A DNA stretch of 64,000 nucleotides from G963663315 sp963668255 (GTDB lineage Bacteria; Pseudomonadota; Gammaproteobacteria; Arenicellales; Poriferihabitantaceae), in the NCBI GenBank assembly GCA_965116595.1, contig OZ220708.1, forward strand, positions 1,736,001-1,800,000, in the 5' to 3' direction. The notes below the pieces were generated by a model. That model saw nothing but the letters and a program-made list of their open reading frames with translations, searched no databases and was not told the DNA's origin. The translations under genes and the position numbers were made by a program. Shown in pieces: positions 7,252 through 16,548 of the stretch. Position 1 is the stretch's first letter. The number at the start of each line of letters is the position of its first letter.

Positions 7252-8493
7252 CTATCCGCTGTAGTGTTTCGCCACCCTGCCGATGGTAAGTCCTTGAATG
7301 ATAATGGAAAAGATAACGATCATGTAAGTCAGTACCAGAAACACATCGCGCTGCGTACCTTCTGGCAGGGTGAGTGCAAGGGCAACCGAAATTCCTCCGC
7401 GTAATCCGCCCCAGACCAGAATCTTGACAACATGGGGGCTGTAGGTCCACTTGGTCATGGTTCGTAACAACGTGATCGGAATGCCGACACTGATCAATCT
7501 GCCGAACAGAACAAGCGGAATGGCGAGCGCCCCTGCGAGCAGATACTGGCCCTGGAATTGCAAAATCAGTACTTCAAGGCCGATCAAAACGAATAACACG
7601 GCATTGAGAACCTCATCCAGCAACTCCCAGAAATTGTCAAGACGTTCCCGCGTGGTGTTCGACATTGCGTGGGCTCGACCGTGGTTGCCGATGATCAATC
7701 CGGCAACGACGACAGCGATAGGTCCGGATGTATGAAGATCGAGAGCCAGGGTGTAGCCTCCCATGACCAGCGCCAGGGTGACCAGAATTTCCACCTGATA
7801 GTTATCCACGCTTTTCAGAAGATAGACTCCGAGCATACCCAACCCGAACCCGAAAATCAGGCCGCCAATGGCTTCCTTGACGAAAATGACGGCCACCTGG
7901 GAGAAAGATAACTGTTCGGGTTGCTGGACTATGCCCAGTAACACGACAAAGACGACAACCCCCACGCCATCGTTGAACAGGGATTCGCCAGCGATTTTTG
8001 TTTCCAGGCTGCGTGCAATGCCAACTCTCTTCAAAGTCGACATCACTGCAATCGGGTCGGTCGGAGAAATCAATGCACCAAACAACAGACAGTAAAGATA
8101 TTGAATATCGAAACCAAGAACAATCAGCAGGTAATACGTCATCGTGCCGACAATAAACGTCGATAGCGCCACCCCTAATGTTGCGAGTACGCCAATCGTC
8201 CATTTCATGTCGGCAAGATCTTCAGCGCTCACATGGAGCGCCCCGGCGAATAACAGAAAGCTCAACATACCATCCATCAGCGCCTTGTTAAAATCAATAC
8301 CCGATAGCAGCTTGCTGGCGTAGGTCCGGATATCCACCACGCCAAGGCTGTCCAGCAGAATCAACCCAAGCGATACAACCAGCGCAATAATCATCACGCC
8401 TATGGTCGTGGGTAGTCCGATGAAACGAAAGTTCACATAGGAAAATGCAGCAGAAAGGCTGAGCACAATGGCGATCAGTTCAATCAGTTCCAT
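7252..8493 (-). CDS. Na+/H+ antiporter, CPA1 (NhaP) family
   Basis: A 413-residue inner-membrane protein with about 12 hydrophobic segments. Characteristic CPA1 pieces are visible: FGALISPTDPIAV near residue 140, GESLFNDGVGVVVFVV near 167 (the ND pair of this family) and WGGLRGGISVALAL near residue 363. Expected role: exchange of cytoplasmic Na+ (or K+) for protons in pH and salt balance. Start ATG at 8493 leaves a short lead into the first membrane helix. The coding strand is opposite to the amine cluster; 20 bases separate its start from the end of the M20 gene, so the two may be co-transcribed from a promoter beyond 9727. Confidence 0.85.
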   Translation of the reverse strand: MELIELIAIVLSLSAAFSYVNFRFIGLPTTIGVMIIALVVSLGLILLDSLGVVDIRTYASKLLSGIDFNKALMDGMLSFLLFAGALHVSAEDLADMKWTIGVLATLGVALSTFIVGTMTYYLLIVLGFDIQYLYCLLFGALISPTDPIAVMSTLKRVGIARSLETKIAGESLFNDGVGVVVFVVLLGIVQQPEQLSFSQVAVIFVKEAIGGLIFGFGLGMLGVYLLKSVDNYQVEILVTLALVMGGYTLALDLHTSGPIAVVVAGLIIGNHGRAHAMSNTTRERLDNFWELLDEVLNAVLFVLIGLEVLILQFQGQYLLAGALAIPLVLFGRLISVGIPITLLRTMTKWTYSPHVVKILVWGGLRGGISVALALTLPEGTQRDVFLVLTYMIVIFSIIIQGLTIGRVAKHYSG

Positions 8494-8512
8494 TCTCGGT
8501 TACAGCCTTGAC

Positions 8513-9727
8513 CTAAAGCAACTGCAGGACGGTGCGAAGATAAATTCTGGCAGCGGCTGTCAGTTCATCAATGGCCACGTATTCATCCAGAGTATGAGCC
8601 TGATATATTGATCCCGGGCCGCACACCACCGCCGGACAAAGAAAGTGCGGTGCGTCTGTCGCCGCCGGGAAAACCCCCACATCGGCGGGTTTACCCTGTT
8701 CTGCCGCGAATGCCGAGGCAATGGTCGAGACCACTTCTGATTCAACCGGCGTATCAAGCGCCGAGTTATTCACCACAGGCTTGCCGATTTCATAACTGAA
8801 ATCGGGGGTATGAAGGGCGATGTTTTCCAGAAAACCGTGATATTCAGCGATGATCGCCTCTGCGGTTTCACCCGGCAGGAATCTCCGGTCGACTTCCAGT
8901 TCACAGTAATCAGGTACCGCAGAGGAAATCGTACCGCCCTTGATCACCCCTGGATTGACTCGTGCGTGCCCGCAAACCGGATGTCCGGGCCGATTTGCCA
9001 GGTCATCTGCGTAGCGCTCGATACCCTTGATTACATCCGCCATGTGGTTGATCGCATTGATTCCCTTTTCGGGGACGCTTGAATGCGAGGCTCTGCCGAA
9101 TGTCTTGATATGCATGCACAACTGTCCCTTATGGGTATGGCATACCTTCAGTTCAGTCGGCTCACCGACTATCGCCATATCCGGGATTGGCCCGTTTTCT
9201 AAAATATCTTTCGAGCCGATCATCCCATTCTCTTCATCTGCCACCCCTGCGATGATCAAATCGCCGGTGAGTCGGATGTCACTGTTTTGCAGTATATGGG
9301 CGACTTCGATATAGGCCGCCAGCGCAGCCTTCATATCACACGATCCACGACCGTATAAACGGCCGTCCCGGATTATCGGATTGAATGGATCATGATAGCC
9401 TTCAACACCCACGGTATCGGTGTGACCTGCCAGCATAACGCATTTTTTATGTTCACTCTTGCGCTCATGGCCGATAATCCGCCCGAACACATTGGGCCGT
9501 CCAGGCGCCGCATCCCGTCTTGAAGTCTGCAAGCCGAGCGCAGCCATCTGATCCTGATAAAGGTCAGCGAATTCGAGTTCACGGCAGCCCTTTTTTACCA
9601 TGCCATCAAATGGATTTACGCTTGGCATAGCCACCATGGTCGCCAGGTTTTTCACCAGGCGCGACTCATCGATTTCATCAACAAGCTGGGCTATGGTTTT
9701 GTCGTCAAGTTTGTTTGCAGAAGTCAT
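8513..9727 (-). CDS. M20-family amidohydrolase, acetylornithine deacetylase (ArgE)-like
   Basis: 404 residues. The co-catalytic zinc site of the M20 family is visible: AGHTDTVG (His and catalytic Asp), GRGSCDMKA (bridging Asp), ADEENG (Glu pair) and a late DAPHF histidine, with a dimerisation domain between (GRASHSSVPEKG). Expected reaction: hydrolysis of N-acetylornithine or a related N-acyl amino acid in the cytoplasm. The length is close to that of ArgE, but no other arginine gene is nearby, so another N-acyl amino acid substrate is possible. It lies upstream of the Na+/H+ antiporter on the same strand and is divergent from the DUF1638 gene at 9818. Confidence 0.78.
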   Translation of the reverse strand: MTSANKLDDKTIAQLVDEIDESRLVKNLATMVAMPSVNPFDGMVKKGCRELEFADLYQDQMAALGLQTSRRDAAPGRPNVFGRIIGHERKSEHKKCVMLAGHTDTVGVEGYHDPFNPIIRDGRLYGRGSCDMKAALAAYIEVAHILQNSDIRLTGDLIIAGVADEENGMIGSKDILENGPIPDMAIVGEPTELKVCHTHKGQLCMHIKTFGRASHSSVPEKGINAINHMADVIKGIERYADDLANRPGHPVCGHARVNPGVIKGGTISSAVPDYCELEVDRRFLPGETAEAIIAEYHGFLENIALHTPDFSYEIGKPVVNNSALDTPVESEVVSTIASAFAAEQGKPADVGVFPAATDAPHFLCPAVVCGPGSIYQAHTLDEYVAIDELTAAARIYLRTVLQLL

Positions 9728-9772
9728 AATCCATACCTGGTGATTAATTCATTGTCGCAGTTATCAGACGTG

Positions 9773-9778
9773 TATACT
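9773..9778 (+). promoter_or_regulatory. Candidate -10 box upstream of the DUF1638 gene
   Basis: TATACT (5 of 6 to consensus) 40 bases before the start at 9818. The best -35-like match, TTGTCG at 9752-9757, is only 15 bases away, so the promoter is tentative. Confidence 0.3.
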
Positions 9779-9817
9779 ACCCTGCTTTAAGCGATTCAAT
9801 TCTCATCATTTCAACCG

Positions 9818-10426
9818 ATGATGCAAATCAAGAACAAATCACTGATTATTGCGTGTGGCGCCCTGAGTCATGAGGTGGTTGAGTTGATTCGCGTTAATAA
9901 CTGGAATCATCTGGAACTGACCTGTTTGCCCGCATACTGGCATCATCAACCACAACGCATTCCTGAAGGGCTCAGGAAAAAAATTCGGGAAAATCGTGAT
10001 AAATACAAAAAGATATTTGTAATGTACGGTGATTGCGGTACTTATAGACGTATTGATGCAGTGGTGGAGGAAGAGGGTGCAGAACGAATAGAGGGCCCGC
10101 ATTGCTTTTCATTTCTAATGGGCAATGATGCTTTTGAGGAATATTCAAAGGATGAAATCACCACGTTCTATCTTACGGATTTCTTTTGTCAGTATTTCGA
10201 TAAGTTTGTTTGGGAGTCACTCGGTTTGGACCGCAGGGACGATATGGTTGATTTTGTTTTCGGTAATTATGAAAAAGTCGTATATATGGCGCAAACAGAC
10301 AATCCTGAACTGCGGTGCAAGGCCGAAGAAATCGCTGGCAGGTTGAAACTGAAATATGAATATCGATTTACGGGCTATGGAGATATGGAAAAAGTGATGC
10401 GGCAAATTCCCGTCACCGTTTCATAA
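9818..10426 (+). CDS. DUF1638-family protein
   Basis: A 202-residue protein resembling DUF1638 proteins: an N-terminal IIACGALSHEV strand-helix, the LPAYWHHQPQRIP segment, then FVMYGDCGTYRRID and ERIEGPHCFSFLMGN. It has no signal peptide or membrane segment. The molecular function is not established to my knowledge; family members often lie near corrinoid-type methylamine methyltransferases (MttB family), and this window has such a gene at 29606-31138, although 19 kb away. Cysteines at GDC and PHC could hold a cofactor or metal, which is speculation. It starts at ATG 9818 (a second ATG follows directly) and stands alone, divergent from the M20 gene. The stretch after it looks ordinary. Confidence 0.7.
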   Translation: MMQIKNKSLIIACGALSHEVVELIRVNNWNHLELTCLPAYWHHQPQRIPEGLRKKIRENRDKYKKIFVMYGDCGTYRRIDAVVEEEGAERIEGPHCFSFLMGNDAFEEYSKDEITTFYLTDFFCQYFDKFVWESLGLDRRDDMVDFVFGNYEKVVYMAQTDNPELRCKAEEIAGRLKLKYEYRFTGYGDMEKVMRQIPVTVS

Positions 10427-10490
10427 CGTATCCTTGAGTGTTGCCAGGCGCAGGCGGATTATTCTGAATGGGTGTACTGTCCCGAAATGA

Positions 10491-12404
10491 TCACTGGGTC
10501 AGCAGCAGATTGACCCGTTTCACGAATTCACTCGGGTTTTTCAATGGCGCTCCTTCCGCCAGTACCGCCTGATCGAACAATAGATTCGCCCACTCTTCCG
10601 CCAGCTCCGCCTCGACATCGATCTGTTTGACAATCTGATGCTCGGGATTGATTTCCAGAATCGGTTTTGCAATCGGCGCCTCTTGCCCGATCGATTGCAG
10701 TATTCGCTCCATATTGCCACCGAGATCATGCTCATCCGCCACCAGGCAACTCGGCGAATCCACCAGCCGGTCTGAAATGCGAACTTCCTTGACTTGATCC
10801 TCGAGCACCGCCTTGAGTTTCTCGATCAGCGGTTTCATGTCCTCTTCTTTTTTCTCAGTATCTTCCTTGCTTTGCGTGGTTTTCAGATGGTCGATATCCA
10901 GACCGCCCCTGGCAATGGATTTCAGCGCTTTTCCTTCGTATTCGTGTAGATGGTTGACAAACCACTCGTCGACCGGGTCCGTCAGCAACACCACTTCAAT
11001 CTCATTTTTGCGAAACACTTCGAGATGCGGAGATGATTTTGCTGCGTTGTAGTTCTCAGCCGAAATGTAATAAATGTCCTTTTGCTTCTCAGGCATGCGC
11101 ACAATGTAGTCATCCAGAGAAATGGTCTGCTCCTCATCGTCCCGGTGAGTAGTCGTGAATCGGGCCAGTTTTGCCAGCGTGTCCTTGTTCTGAAAATCCT
11201 CGATCACGCCTTCTTTCAGCACACGCCCGTATTCTTTCCAGAGCGCATTGTATTTTTCTTCATCCTTGCTGGCTATTTTGCCAAGTTCCGTCAGTACTTT
11301 CTTTACGGAAGCGGCGCGGATTTTTTCGATTTCCTTGTTTTGCTGCAAAAATTCACGCGAAACATTCAGTGGCAGGTCGGCTGAATCCACCAGGCCGCGC
11401 ACGAATCTCAAATAATTCGGCATCAGTTTTTTGGCGTCATCAGCGATGAATATGCGGCGAACATAAAGCTTGATGCCGTGGCGCTGTTCCCGGTCCCATA
11501 AATCAAACGGCGCTTTCGATGGAATGTAAAACAGGGAGATGTATTCCATCCTTCCTTCAACCCGATTATGAATCGTAATCGCAGGGGGTTCGGGGTCATA
11601 GGTCAGGGAGGTATAGAAGGTATTGTGTTCCTCTTCGGAAATTTCCTTTTTTGGCCGTGCCCACAATGCTGAACCCTTGTTGATGGTTTCCCATTCGATG
11701 GTCTGATCTTTCAATGGCTTGCCGTCATCATCCAGTTCCGGGCTTTTCAACATTTGAATAGGCAGGGAAATATGATCCGAGTATTTCGAAACTATACTGC
11801 GCACCCTGAATTTCTGGGCAAACTCCTTGCAGTCCTTTTTCAACTGGATGTTGATTTCCGTCCCCCGTTGGGGCCGGTCGATGGATTCGACCGTATATTC
11901 TCCACTGCCATCGGAGACCCACTTAACGCCTTCACTGTTTTTCGCCCCGGCTTTTCTGGTCATTAATGTGACCTTTTTCCCCACCAGGAAACTGGAGTAG
12001 AAGCCGACCCCGAACTGTCCGATAAAAGCGCTGTCTGCCGATTCGTCCTTACTCATTTTCTCGAGAAACACCCGAGTGCCGGAGCGGGCAATGGTCCCGA
12101 TATCCGCAATTACCTCATCGTGGGTCATGCCGATTCCATTGTCGATGATGGTAACGGTTCTTTTCTTTTCATCCATGTCAATGCGGATACCGAGGGCCTC
12201 ATCGTCATCGAGAAGCGCATTATTGGTCAGTGATTCAAATCTTAATTTGTCGCAGGCATCCGAAGCGTTTGAAATCAGTTCCCGCAGGAAAATTTCCTTG
12301 TTGCTGTACAGGGAATGGATCATCAGGTGCAGTAGCTGTTGCACCTCGGTCTGAAATGAATGGGTTTCTACGGTGTCATTCCGGGGTGAAGTTTTTGTGT
12401 TCAT
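10491..12404 (-). CDS. htpG: Molecular chaperone HtpG (bacterial Hsp90)
   Basis: About 637 residues from ATG at 12404, which gives the usual N-terminus just before THSFQTEVQQLLHLM; the frame extends 11 codons upstream to 12437 but without a better ribosome site. GHKL ATPase motifs are clear: LRELISNASDACDK, DNGIGM and GQFGVGFYSSF. The middle domain has the catalytic-loop region LPLNVSREFLQQN, and a C-terminal dimerisation domain completes the usual length. Role: ATP-driven homodimeric cytosolic chaperone acting with DnaK on stress-damaged clients. It stands alone with no neighbour on its strand; about 260 bases upstream hold no gene before the tRNA cluster. Confidence 0.96.
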   Translation of the reverse strand: MNTKTSPRNDTVETHSFQTEVQQLLHLMIHSLYSNKEIFLRELISNASDACDKLRFESLTNNALLDDDEALGIRIDMDEKKRTVTIIDNGIGMTHDEVIADIGTIARSGTRVFLEKMSKDESADSAFIGQFGVGFYSSFLVGKKVTLMTRKAGAKNSEGVKWVSDGSGEYTVESIDRPQRGTEINIQLKKDCKEFAQKFRVRSIVSKYSDHISLPIQMLKSPELDDDGKPLKDQTIEWETINKGSALWARPKKEISEEEHNTFYTSLTYDPEPPAITIHNRVEGRMEYISLFYIPSKAPFDLWDREQRHGIKLYVRRIFIADDAKKLMPNYLRFVRGLVDSADLPLNVSREFLQQNKEIEKIRAASVKKVLTELGKIASKDEEKYNALWKEYGRVLKEGVIEDFQNKDTLAKLARFTTTHRDDEEQTISLDDYIVRMPEKQKDIYYISAENYNAAKSSPHLEVFRKNEIEVVLLTDPVDEWFVNHLHEYEGKALKSIARGGLDIDHLKTTQSKEDTEKKEEDMKPLIEKLKAVLEDQVKEVRISDRLVDSPSCLVADEHDLGGNMERILQSIGQEAPIAKPILEINPEHQIVKQIDVEAELAEEWANLLFDQAVLAEGAPLKNPSEFVKRVNLLLTQ

Positions 12405-12668
12405 TTTTATACAGGTAACCGAATATTTGATTTGCAAGCTGAAATGGGGGCGAGTGGTGATCTTTCAAGCGATTTTGTGCTGTTTTCCCGGTTTTTTCCG
12501 ATTGGTCGGATGGGGAGGCCGGTAATTTGTCTATTTTGTCTTTATAATCTTTTGCGTGAGGGCGATAAATATTGACCTGAGAGGCCATAATTCGTATATT
12601 CCGCAACCGTTAGGAGAATATTAATTTCAGGCTGTTTAAACCTGTAAAGCTTCATTTTACATAGTATT

Positions 12669-12745
12669 CGGGGTATAGCGCAGTCTGGTAGCGCGCCTGC
12701 TTTGGGAGCAGGATGTCGGGAGTTCAAATCTCTCTACCCCGACCA
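12669..12745 (+). tRNA. tRNA-Pro (anticodon TGG)
   Basis: 77 bases with a complete cloverleaf: acceptor CGGGGTA pairs TACCCCG, anticodon stem CCTGC/GCAGG encloses loop TTTGGGA, T-arm GTTCAAATC, and CCA is encoded. First of four clustered tRNA genes. Confidence 0.95.
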
Positions 12746-12765
12746 GCTTTCAAGTTTTATCCGTT

Positions 12766-12842
12766 GCGCCCGTAGCTCAACCGGATAGAGCAACGGCCTT
12801 CTAAGCCGTAGGTTACAGGTTCGAGTCCTGTCGGGCGCGCCA
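12766..12842 (+). tRNA. tRNA-Arg (anticodon TCT)
   Basis: 77 bases: acceptor GCGCCCG pairs CGGGCGC, anticodon stem ACGGC/GCCGT with loop CTTCTAA, T-arm GTTCGAGTC, encoded CCA. It lies 20 bases after tRNA-Pro, likely in one transcript. Confidence 0.95.
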
Positions 12843-12889
12843 TAACGATTTTCGTTCAGGGTGTTGTATAGGTTTTGTATAGGTTTGTG

Positions 12890-12965
12890 GTGAGCGTAGC
12901 TCAGTTGGTAGAGCCCCGGATTGTGATTCCGGTCGTCGTGGGTTCGAGTCCCATCGTTCACCCCA
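12890..12965 (+). tRNA. tRNA-His (anticodon GTG)
   Basis: 76 bases: acceptor GTGAGCG pairs CGTTCAC, anticodon stem CCGGA/TCCGG with loop TTGTGAT, encoded CCA. Base 12889 is G and could serve as the extra G-1 of tRNA-His opposite C73. Confidence 0.95.
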
Positions 12966-13049
12966 TTTACAAGTTGGTTCGATTGAGTTGAATTGAATCA
13001 TCAGAGCTGAATTCATGTGGCAGGCAGGGTAATACTGCGAATAATAACT

Positions 13050-13134
<85 letters not shown>

Positions 13135-13146
13135 TTTTTCAGCCTG

Positions 13147-13152
13147 TATAAT
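13147..13152 (+). promoter_or_regulatory. Candidate -10 box for tig
   Basis: A perfect TATAAT 59 bases upstream of the tig start and just past tRNA-Leu. No good -35 is seen 17 bases upstream (it would fall inside the tRNA), so transcription may partly read through from the tRNAs. Confidence 0.35.
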
Positions 13153-13210
13153 ACAGCAAGAGCAATCGGGATCAGGTAATTGACATACATGATATTTATG
13201 AGGAACAGAA

Positions 13211-14530
13211 ATGCAGGTTTCCATTGAAGAGTCTGGCGCTATTGAGCGAAAACTCGCCATTTCCGTTCCATCTGAAAAGATCGATTCAGAAGTATCCAAA
13301 CGACTGAACGATGTAGCCAGACAGACGCGAATACCCGGCTTCAGACCAGGTAAGGCGCCACTGCGTATTATCCGCCAACGATTTTCCCCCAGGATTACAC
13401 ACGAAGTCGTGATGGAAACGATCGAGTCGAGTTACGATGCTGCCCTGAAGGAGCAGGAAATGGTTCCGGCTGGCCTCCTTTCCATTGAACCGGTACCTTA
13501 TGAGTCAGGCAACGACCTGGAGTTTGTCGCTACCGTAGAGGTCTTTCCACAAATTCCTTCACTGGACCTCGATGGGGTGACTATCCGCAAGCCTGTCGTC
13601 GAGGTGACCGCACAGGATGTTGATAATACGATGGAGGACATCCGCAAGAATAATACTGAATTTGTTACCAGGCAGGGTAAATCTGAAATCGGCGATAAGC
13701 TGACTATCGACTTTGAAGGGAAAATAGAAGGTGAAGATTTTGAAGGAGGCGTTGTAAAGGGGCATGTTTTCATCCTCGGTAACAAGGAGATGCCGGAAGA
13801 GTTTGAAACCGGTCTTGCCGGTGTCGGCAAAGATGAAGTTACGGCCATTACGGTTTCATATCCGCAAGACCACGACAATCCCGTCCTGGCCGGCAAGGAG
13901 GCAGAATATTCGGTGACGACCCAGGCGATAGAAATACCAAAACTGCCTGAGTTGGACGATGATTTTGCAAAAACCCTGGGTATCAGTGAGGGTGGCATAG
14001 AAAAAGTGAAACAGGAGGTTGAAAAGAATTTGTCCCTTGAGCTTGAAGATCGCCTGAGGGCTGTTACACACCAAAGGGTAATGAACGGGCTATTGGAGAA
14101 AAACCAGATCGAAGTGCCGAAATCGCTGGTCGAAAGTGAAATTGATCACTCAATAAAGAGGTTTGAACAGTATATGGCCGTCCAGGGTATGCAGGCGGCT
14201 GAAATTGGCCGGGAACATTACGCCACAGAAGCGAAGAGACGCGTTGCCCTGAGTCTGATCGTAAAGGCCATTATTGATGAGCGGAAATTCGAGATTGATC
14301 CTGGAGCAGTAAAAGCAAAAGTAACCGAACTGGCATCCAGCTATCAGCAACCAGAAGTATTTATAGACCAATACATGTCGGATTCCGAGCAGGTAAGGCG
14401 AATCGAAGCAATGATGTTCGAAGAGCAGGTTGTGGAATCAATGCTGGAAACTGCGACAGTTGAAGAAGAAAAACTCTCGCTTCGGGATTTTATGAATCAC
14501 CCGGATTTGAATACCCGACCCGGACCCTGA
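13211..14530 (+). CDS. tig: Trigger factor, ribosome-associated chaperone and peptidyl-prolyl isomerase
   Basis: 439 residues, the usual length. The N-terminal domain carries the ribosome-docking signature region GFRPGKAP (about residues 43-50). The FKBP-type isomerase domain follows (KSEIGDKLTIDFEGKIEGEDFEGG, about 157-180, interrupted here by no gap), and the C-terminal helical arms complete it. Role: it binds ribosomal protein L23 near the exit tunnel and shields nascent chains. The start ATG at 13211 follows a GAGGAAC ribosome site. It heads the classic tig-clpP-clpX order; a hairpin lies between tig and clpP. Confidence 0.95.
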   Translation: MQVSIEESGAIERKLAISVPSEKIDSEVSKRLNDVARQTRIPGFRPGKAPLRIIRQRFSPRITHEVVMETIESSYDAALKEQEMVPAGLLSIEPVPYESGNDLEFVATVEVFPQIPSLDLDGVTIRKPVVEVTAQDVDNTMEDIRKNNTEFVTRQGKSEIGDKLTIDFEGKIEGEDFEGGVVKGHVFILGNKEMPEEFETGLAGVGKDEVTAITVSYPQDHDNPVLAGKEAEYSVTTQAIEIPKLPELDDDFAKTLGISEGGIEKVKQEVEKNLSLELEDRLRAVTHQRVMNGLLEKNQIEVPKSLVESEIDHSIKRFEQYMAVQGMQAAEIGREHYATEAKRRVALSLIVKAIIDERKFEIDPGAVKAKVTELASSYQQPEVFIDQYMSDSEQVRRIEAMMFEEQVVESMLETATVEEEKLSLRDFMNHPDLNTRPGP

Positions 14531-14549
14531 TTGGGTACAATGGACGGAT

Positions 14550-14574
14550 AACCCCGGTATCAGAACCCGGGGTT
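14550..14574 (+). other. Hairpin in the tig-clpP intergenic region
   Basis: AACCCCGG (14550-14557) pairs perfectly with CCGGGGTT (14567-14574) around a 9-base loop. It has no T run, so it is not a standard intrinsic terminator; an mRNA-processing or stability role is possible. Confidence 0.5.
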
Positions 14575-14600
14575 GGCGAGATCACATGAAGGAGACTGAA

Positions 14601-15200
14601 ATGAAAACTGAAAATATCGGTTTTGTACCCATGGTGGTGGAATCGACAGGGCGCGGGGAAAGGGCTTATGATATCTATTCCCGGTTGCTCAAGGAGCGGG
14701 TTGTCTTTATGGTTGGACCGGTTGACGACCACATGGCCAATATTATCGTTGCGCAACTGCTGTTTCTTGAGTCGGAAAACCCGGAAAAAGATATTTCCCT
14801 GTATATCAACAGTCCGGGAGGCGCCGTTTCATCGGGCCTGGCGGTCTATGACACCATGCAGTTCATACGACCGGATGTCAGTACCGTGTGTATCGGTCAG
14901 GCTGCCAGCATGGGAGCCGTGGTCCTCGCCGGTGGAGAAAAGGAGAAACGCCATGCACTACCTCATTCCAGGGTGATGATTCACCAGCCCATGGGGGGAT
15001 CCCAGGGACAAGCCTCTGATATTGAAATTCATACCAGAGAGATTCTCGGTGTCAGAGAACGACTCAATCAGATTCTCTCCGATCACACAGGGCAATCCCT
15101 GGATACGATCAAAGCCGATACAGACAGGGACAATTTCATGAGCGCCAATGATGCCCGGGAATATGGCATTATTGATTCTATATTAAAAAAACGGTTATAG
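14601..15200 (+). CDS. clpP: ATP-dependent Clp protease proteolytic subunit ClpP
   Basis: 199 residues from ATG 14601. This start is preferred over ATG 14586 because AAGGAG sits 6 bases before it. Serine-protease triad: Ser103 in QAASMGA, His128 in MIHQP, and Asp177 in DRDNF; the oligomerisation and substrate-binding strand SPGGAVSSG is intact. Role: a tetradecameric cytosolic peptidase that degrades proteins unfolded by ClpX or ClpA. It lies between tig and clpX; 48 bases separate it from clpX, so co-transcription is likely. Confidence 0.96.
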   Translation: MKTENIGFVPMVVESTGRGERAYDIYSRLLKERVVFMVGPVDDHMANIIVAQLLFLESENPEKDISLYINSPGGAVSSGLAVYDTMQFIRPDVSTVCIGQAASMGAVVLAGGEKEKRHALPHSRVMIHQPMGGSQGQASDIEIHTREILGVRERLNQILSDHTGQSLDTIKADTDRDNFMSANDAREYGIIDSILKKRL

Positions 15201-15248
15201 TCGGGGATCGCTACCTTATTCCACTATACGAGAATTGACTGAATTCCG

Positions 15249-16532
15249 ATGACTGACGAACCCTCAACTAGAAACGAAAAACTACTTTATTGTTCCTTTT
15301 GCGGTAAAAGCCAGCATGAGGCCAGGAAACTGATCGCAGGACCATCCGTATTCATTTGTGACGAATGTGTCGATCTGTGTAACGAAATCATTCGTGATGA
15401 AATTACCAGCGAGGTTTCTACTGCGGGCAGTGAAACCGGATTTCCAAAACCCCGGGAAATTCACGCTATTCTCAATGACTATGTGATAGGACAGCAAAAT
15501 GCCAAAAAAATGCTGTCGGTTGCGGTATACAACCACTACAAAAGAATTGAAAACGAAGAATCGAGTTCTGCCGTTGATATTTCCAAAAGCAATATTCTCC
15601 TGATCGGCCCGACCGGTTCAGGTAAAACATTACTGGCTGAAACGCTGGCGAAACAACTGAACGTTCCGTTCACGATCGCTGATGCAACTACACTGACCGA
15701 AGCCGGCTATGTCGGCGAGGATGTTGAAAATATCATTCAGAAACTGCTACAGGCCTGCGACTATGAAGTTGAAAAAGCCGAATCCGGAATAGTCTATATT
15801 GATGAGATAGACAAGGTTTCGCGCAAGGCCGAAGGCCCGTCGATAACCCGCGATGTTTCCGGCGAAGGCGTTCAACAGGCGTTACTGAAACTGATCGAAG
15901 GCACCGTTGCCGCGATTCCGCCGCATGGCGGGCGCAAACATCCGCATCAGGAACTGCTGCAGGTGGATACCAGCAATATCCTGTTTCTGTGCGGCGGTGC
16001 ATTCGCGGGTATAGAGAAGGTGATTCAGGAGCGGACAGAAAAATCCGGAATTGGCTTTGGCGCGGATATCAAGGATAAATCACCGGACCAGCGCTCCAAT
16101 GAACTGCTCCAGAAGCTTGAGCCTGAAGATTTGATCAAGTTTGGATTAATCCCCGAATTTGTCGGCCGGCTGCCCGTAATTGCGACACTCGACGAACTGG
16201 ATGAGAATTCGCTTGTGCGCATTCTGGTTGAACCCAAAAATGCCCTGACAAAGCAATATCAGACCTTGTTCAAGTTTGAGGGTGTAGAACTTGAGTTTCG
16301 GGAGGATGCATTGCGCCAGATTGCGATAAAAGCCATGGAGCGCAAATCAGGAGCAAGAGGGCTGCGCTCAATTATGGAGAGTGCGCTGATAGAAACGATG
16401 TATGAGTTGCCTTCGATCGAAGGGATCAACAAAGTCGTGGTTGATTCCTCTGTCATTACCGAAGACTCTCGACCGCTTTATGTTTACGAAGAAAAGAAGG
16501 CCAAAAAAACGGCTACCATGTTGTCCACCTGA
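15249..16532 (+). CDS. clpX: ClpX, ATP-dependent unfoldase of the ClpXP protease
   Basis: 427 residues. The N-terminal zinc-binding domain has Cys15, Cys18, Cys37 and Cys40. AAA+ motifs: Walker A GPTGSGKT (120-127), pore loop GYVG (153-156), Walker B IVYIDEID (181-188), and a sensor/ClpP-contact region further on. Role: a hexameric unfoldase feeding substrates to ClpP. The usual next gene, lon, is not present here; a hydroxylase-type membrane protein follows instead. Confidence 0.97.
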   Translation: MTDEPSTRNEKLLYCSFCGKSQHEARKLIAGPSVFICDECVDLCNEIIRDEITSEVSTAGSETGFPKPREIHAILNDYVIGQQNAKKMLSVAVYNHYKRIENEESSSAVDISKSNILLIGPTGSGKTLLAETLAKQLNVPFTIADATTLTEAGYVGEDVENIIQKLLQACDYEVEKAESGIVYIDEIDKVSRKAEGPSITRDVSGEGVQQALLKLIEGTVAAIPPHGGRKHPHQELLQVDTSNILFLCGGAFAGIEKVIQERTEKSGIGFGADIKDKSPDQRSNELLQKLEPEDLIKFGLIPEFVGRLPVIATLDELDENSLVRILVEPKNALTKQYQTLFKFEGVELEFREDALRQIAIKAMERKSGARGLRSIMESALIETMYELPSIEGINKVVVDSSVITEDSRPLYVYEEKKAKKTATMLST

Positions 16533-16548
16533 CCGGCCCTGACAGCTT

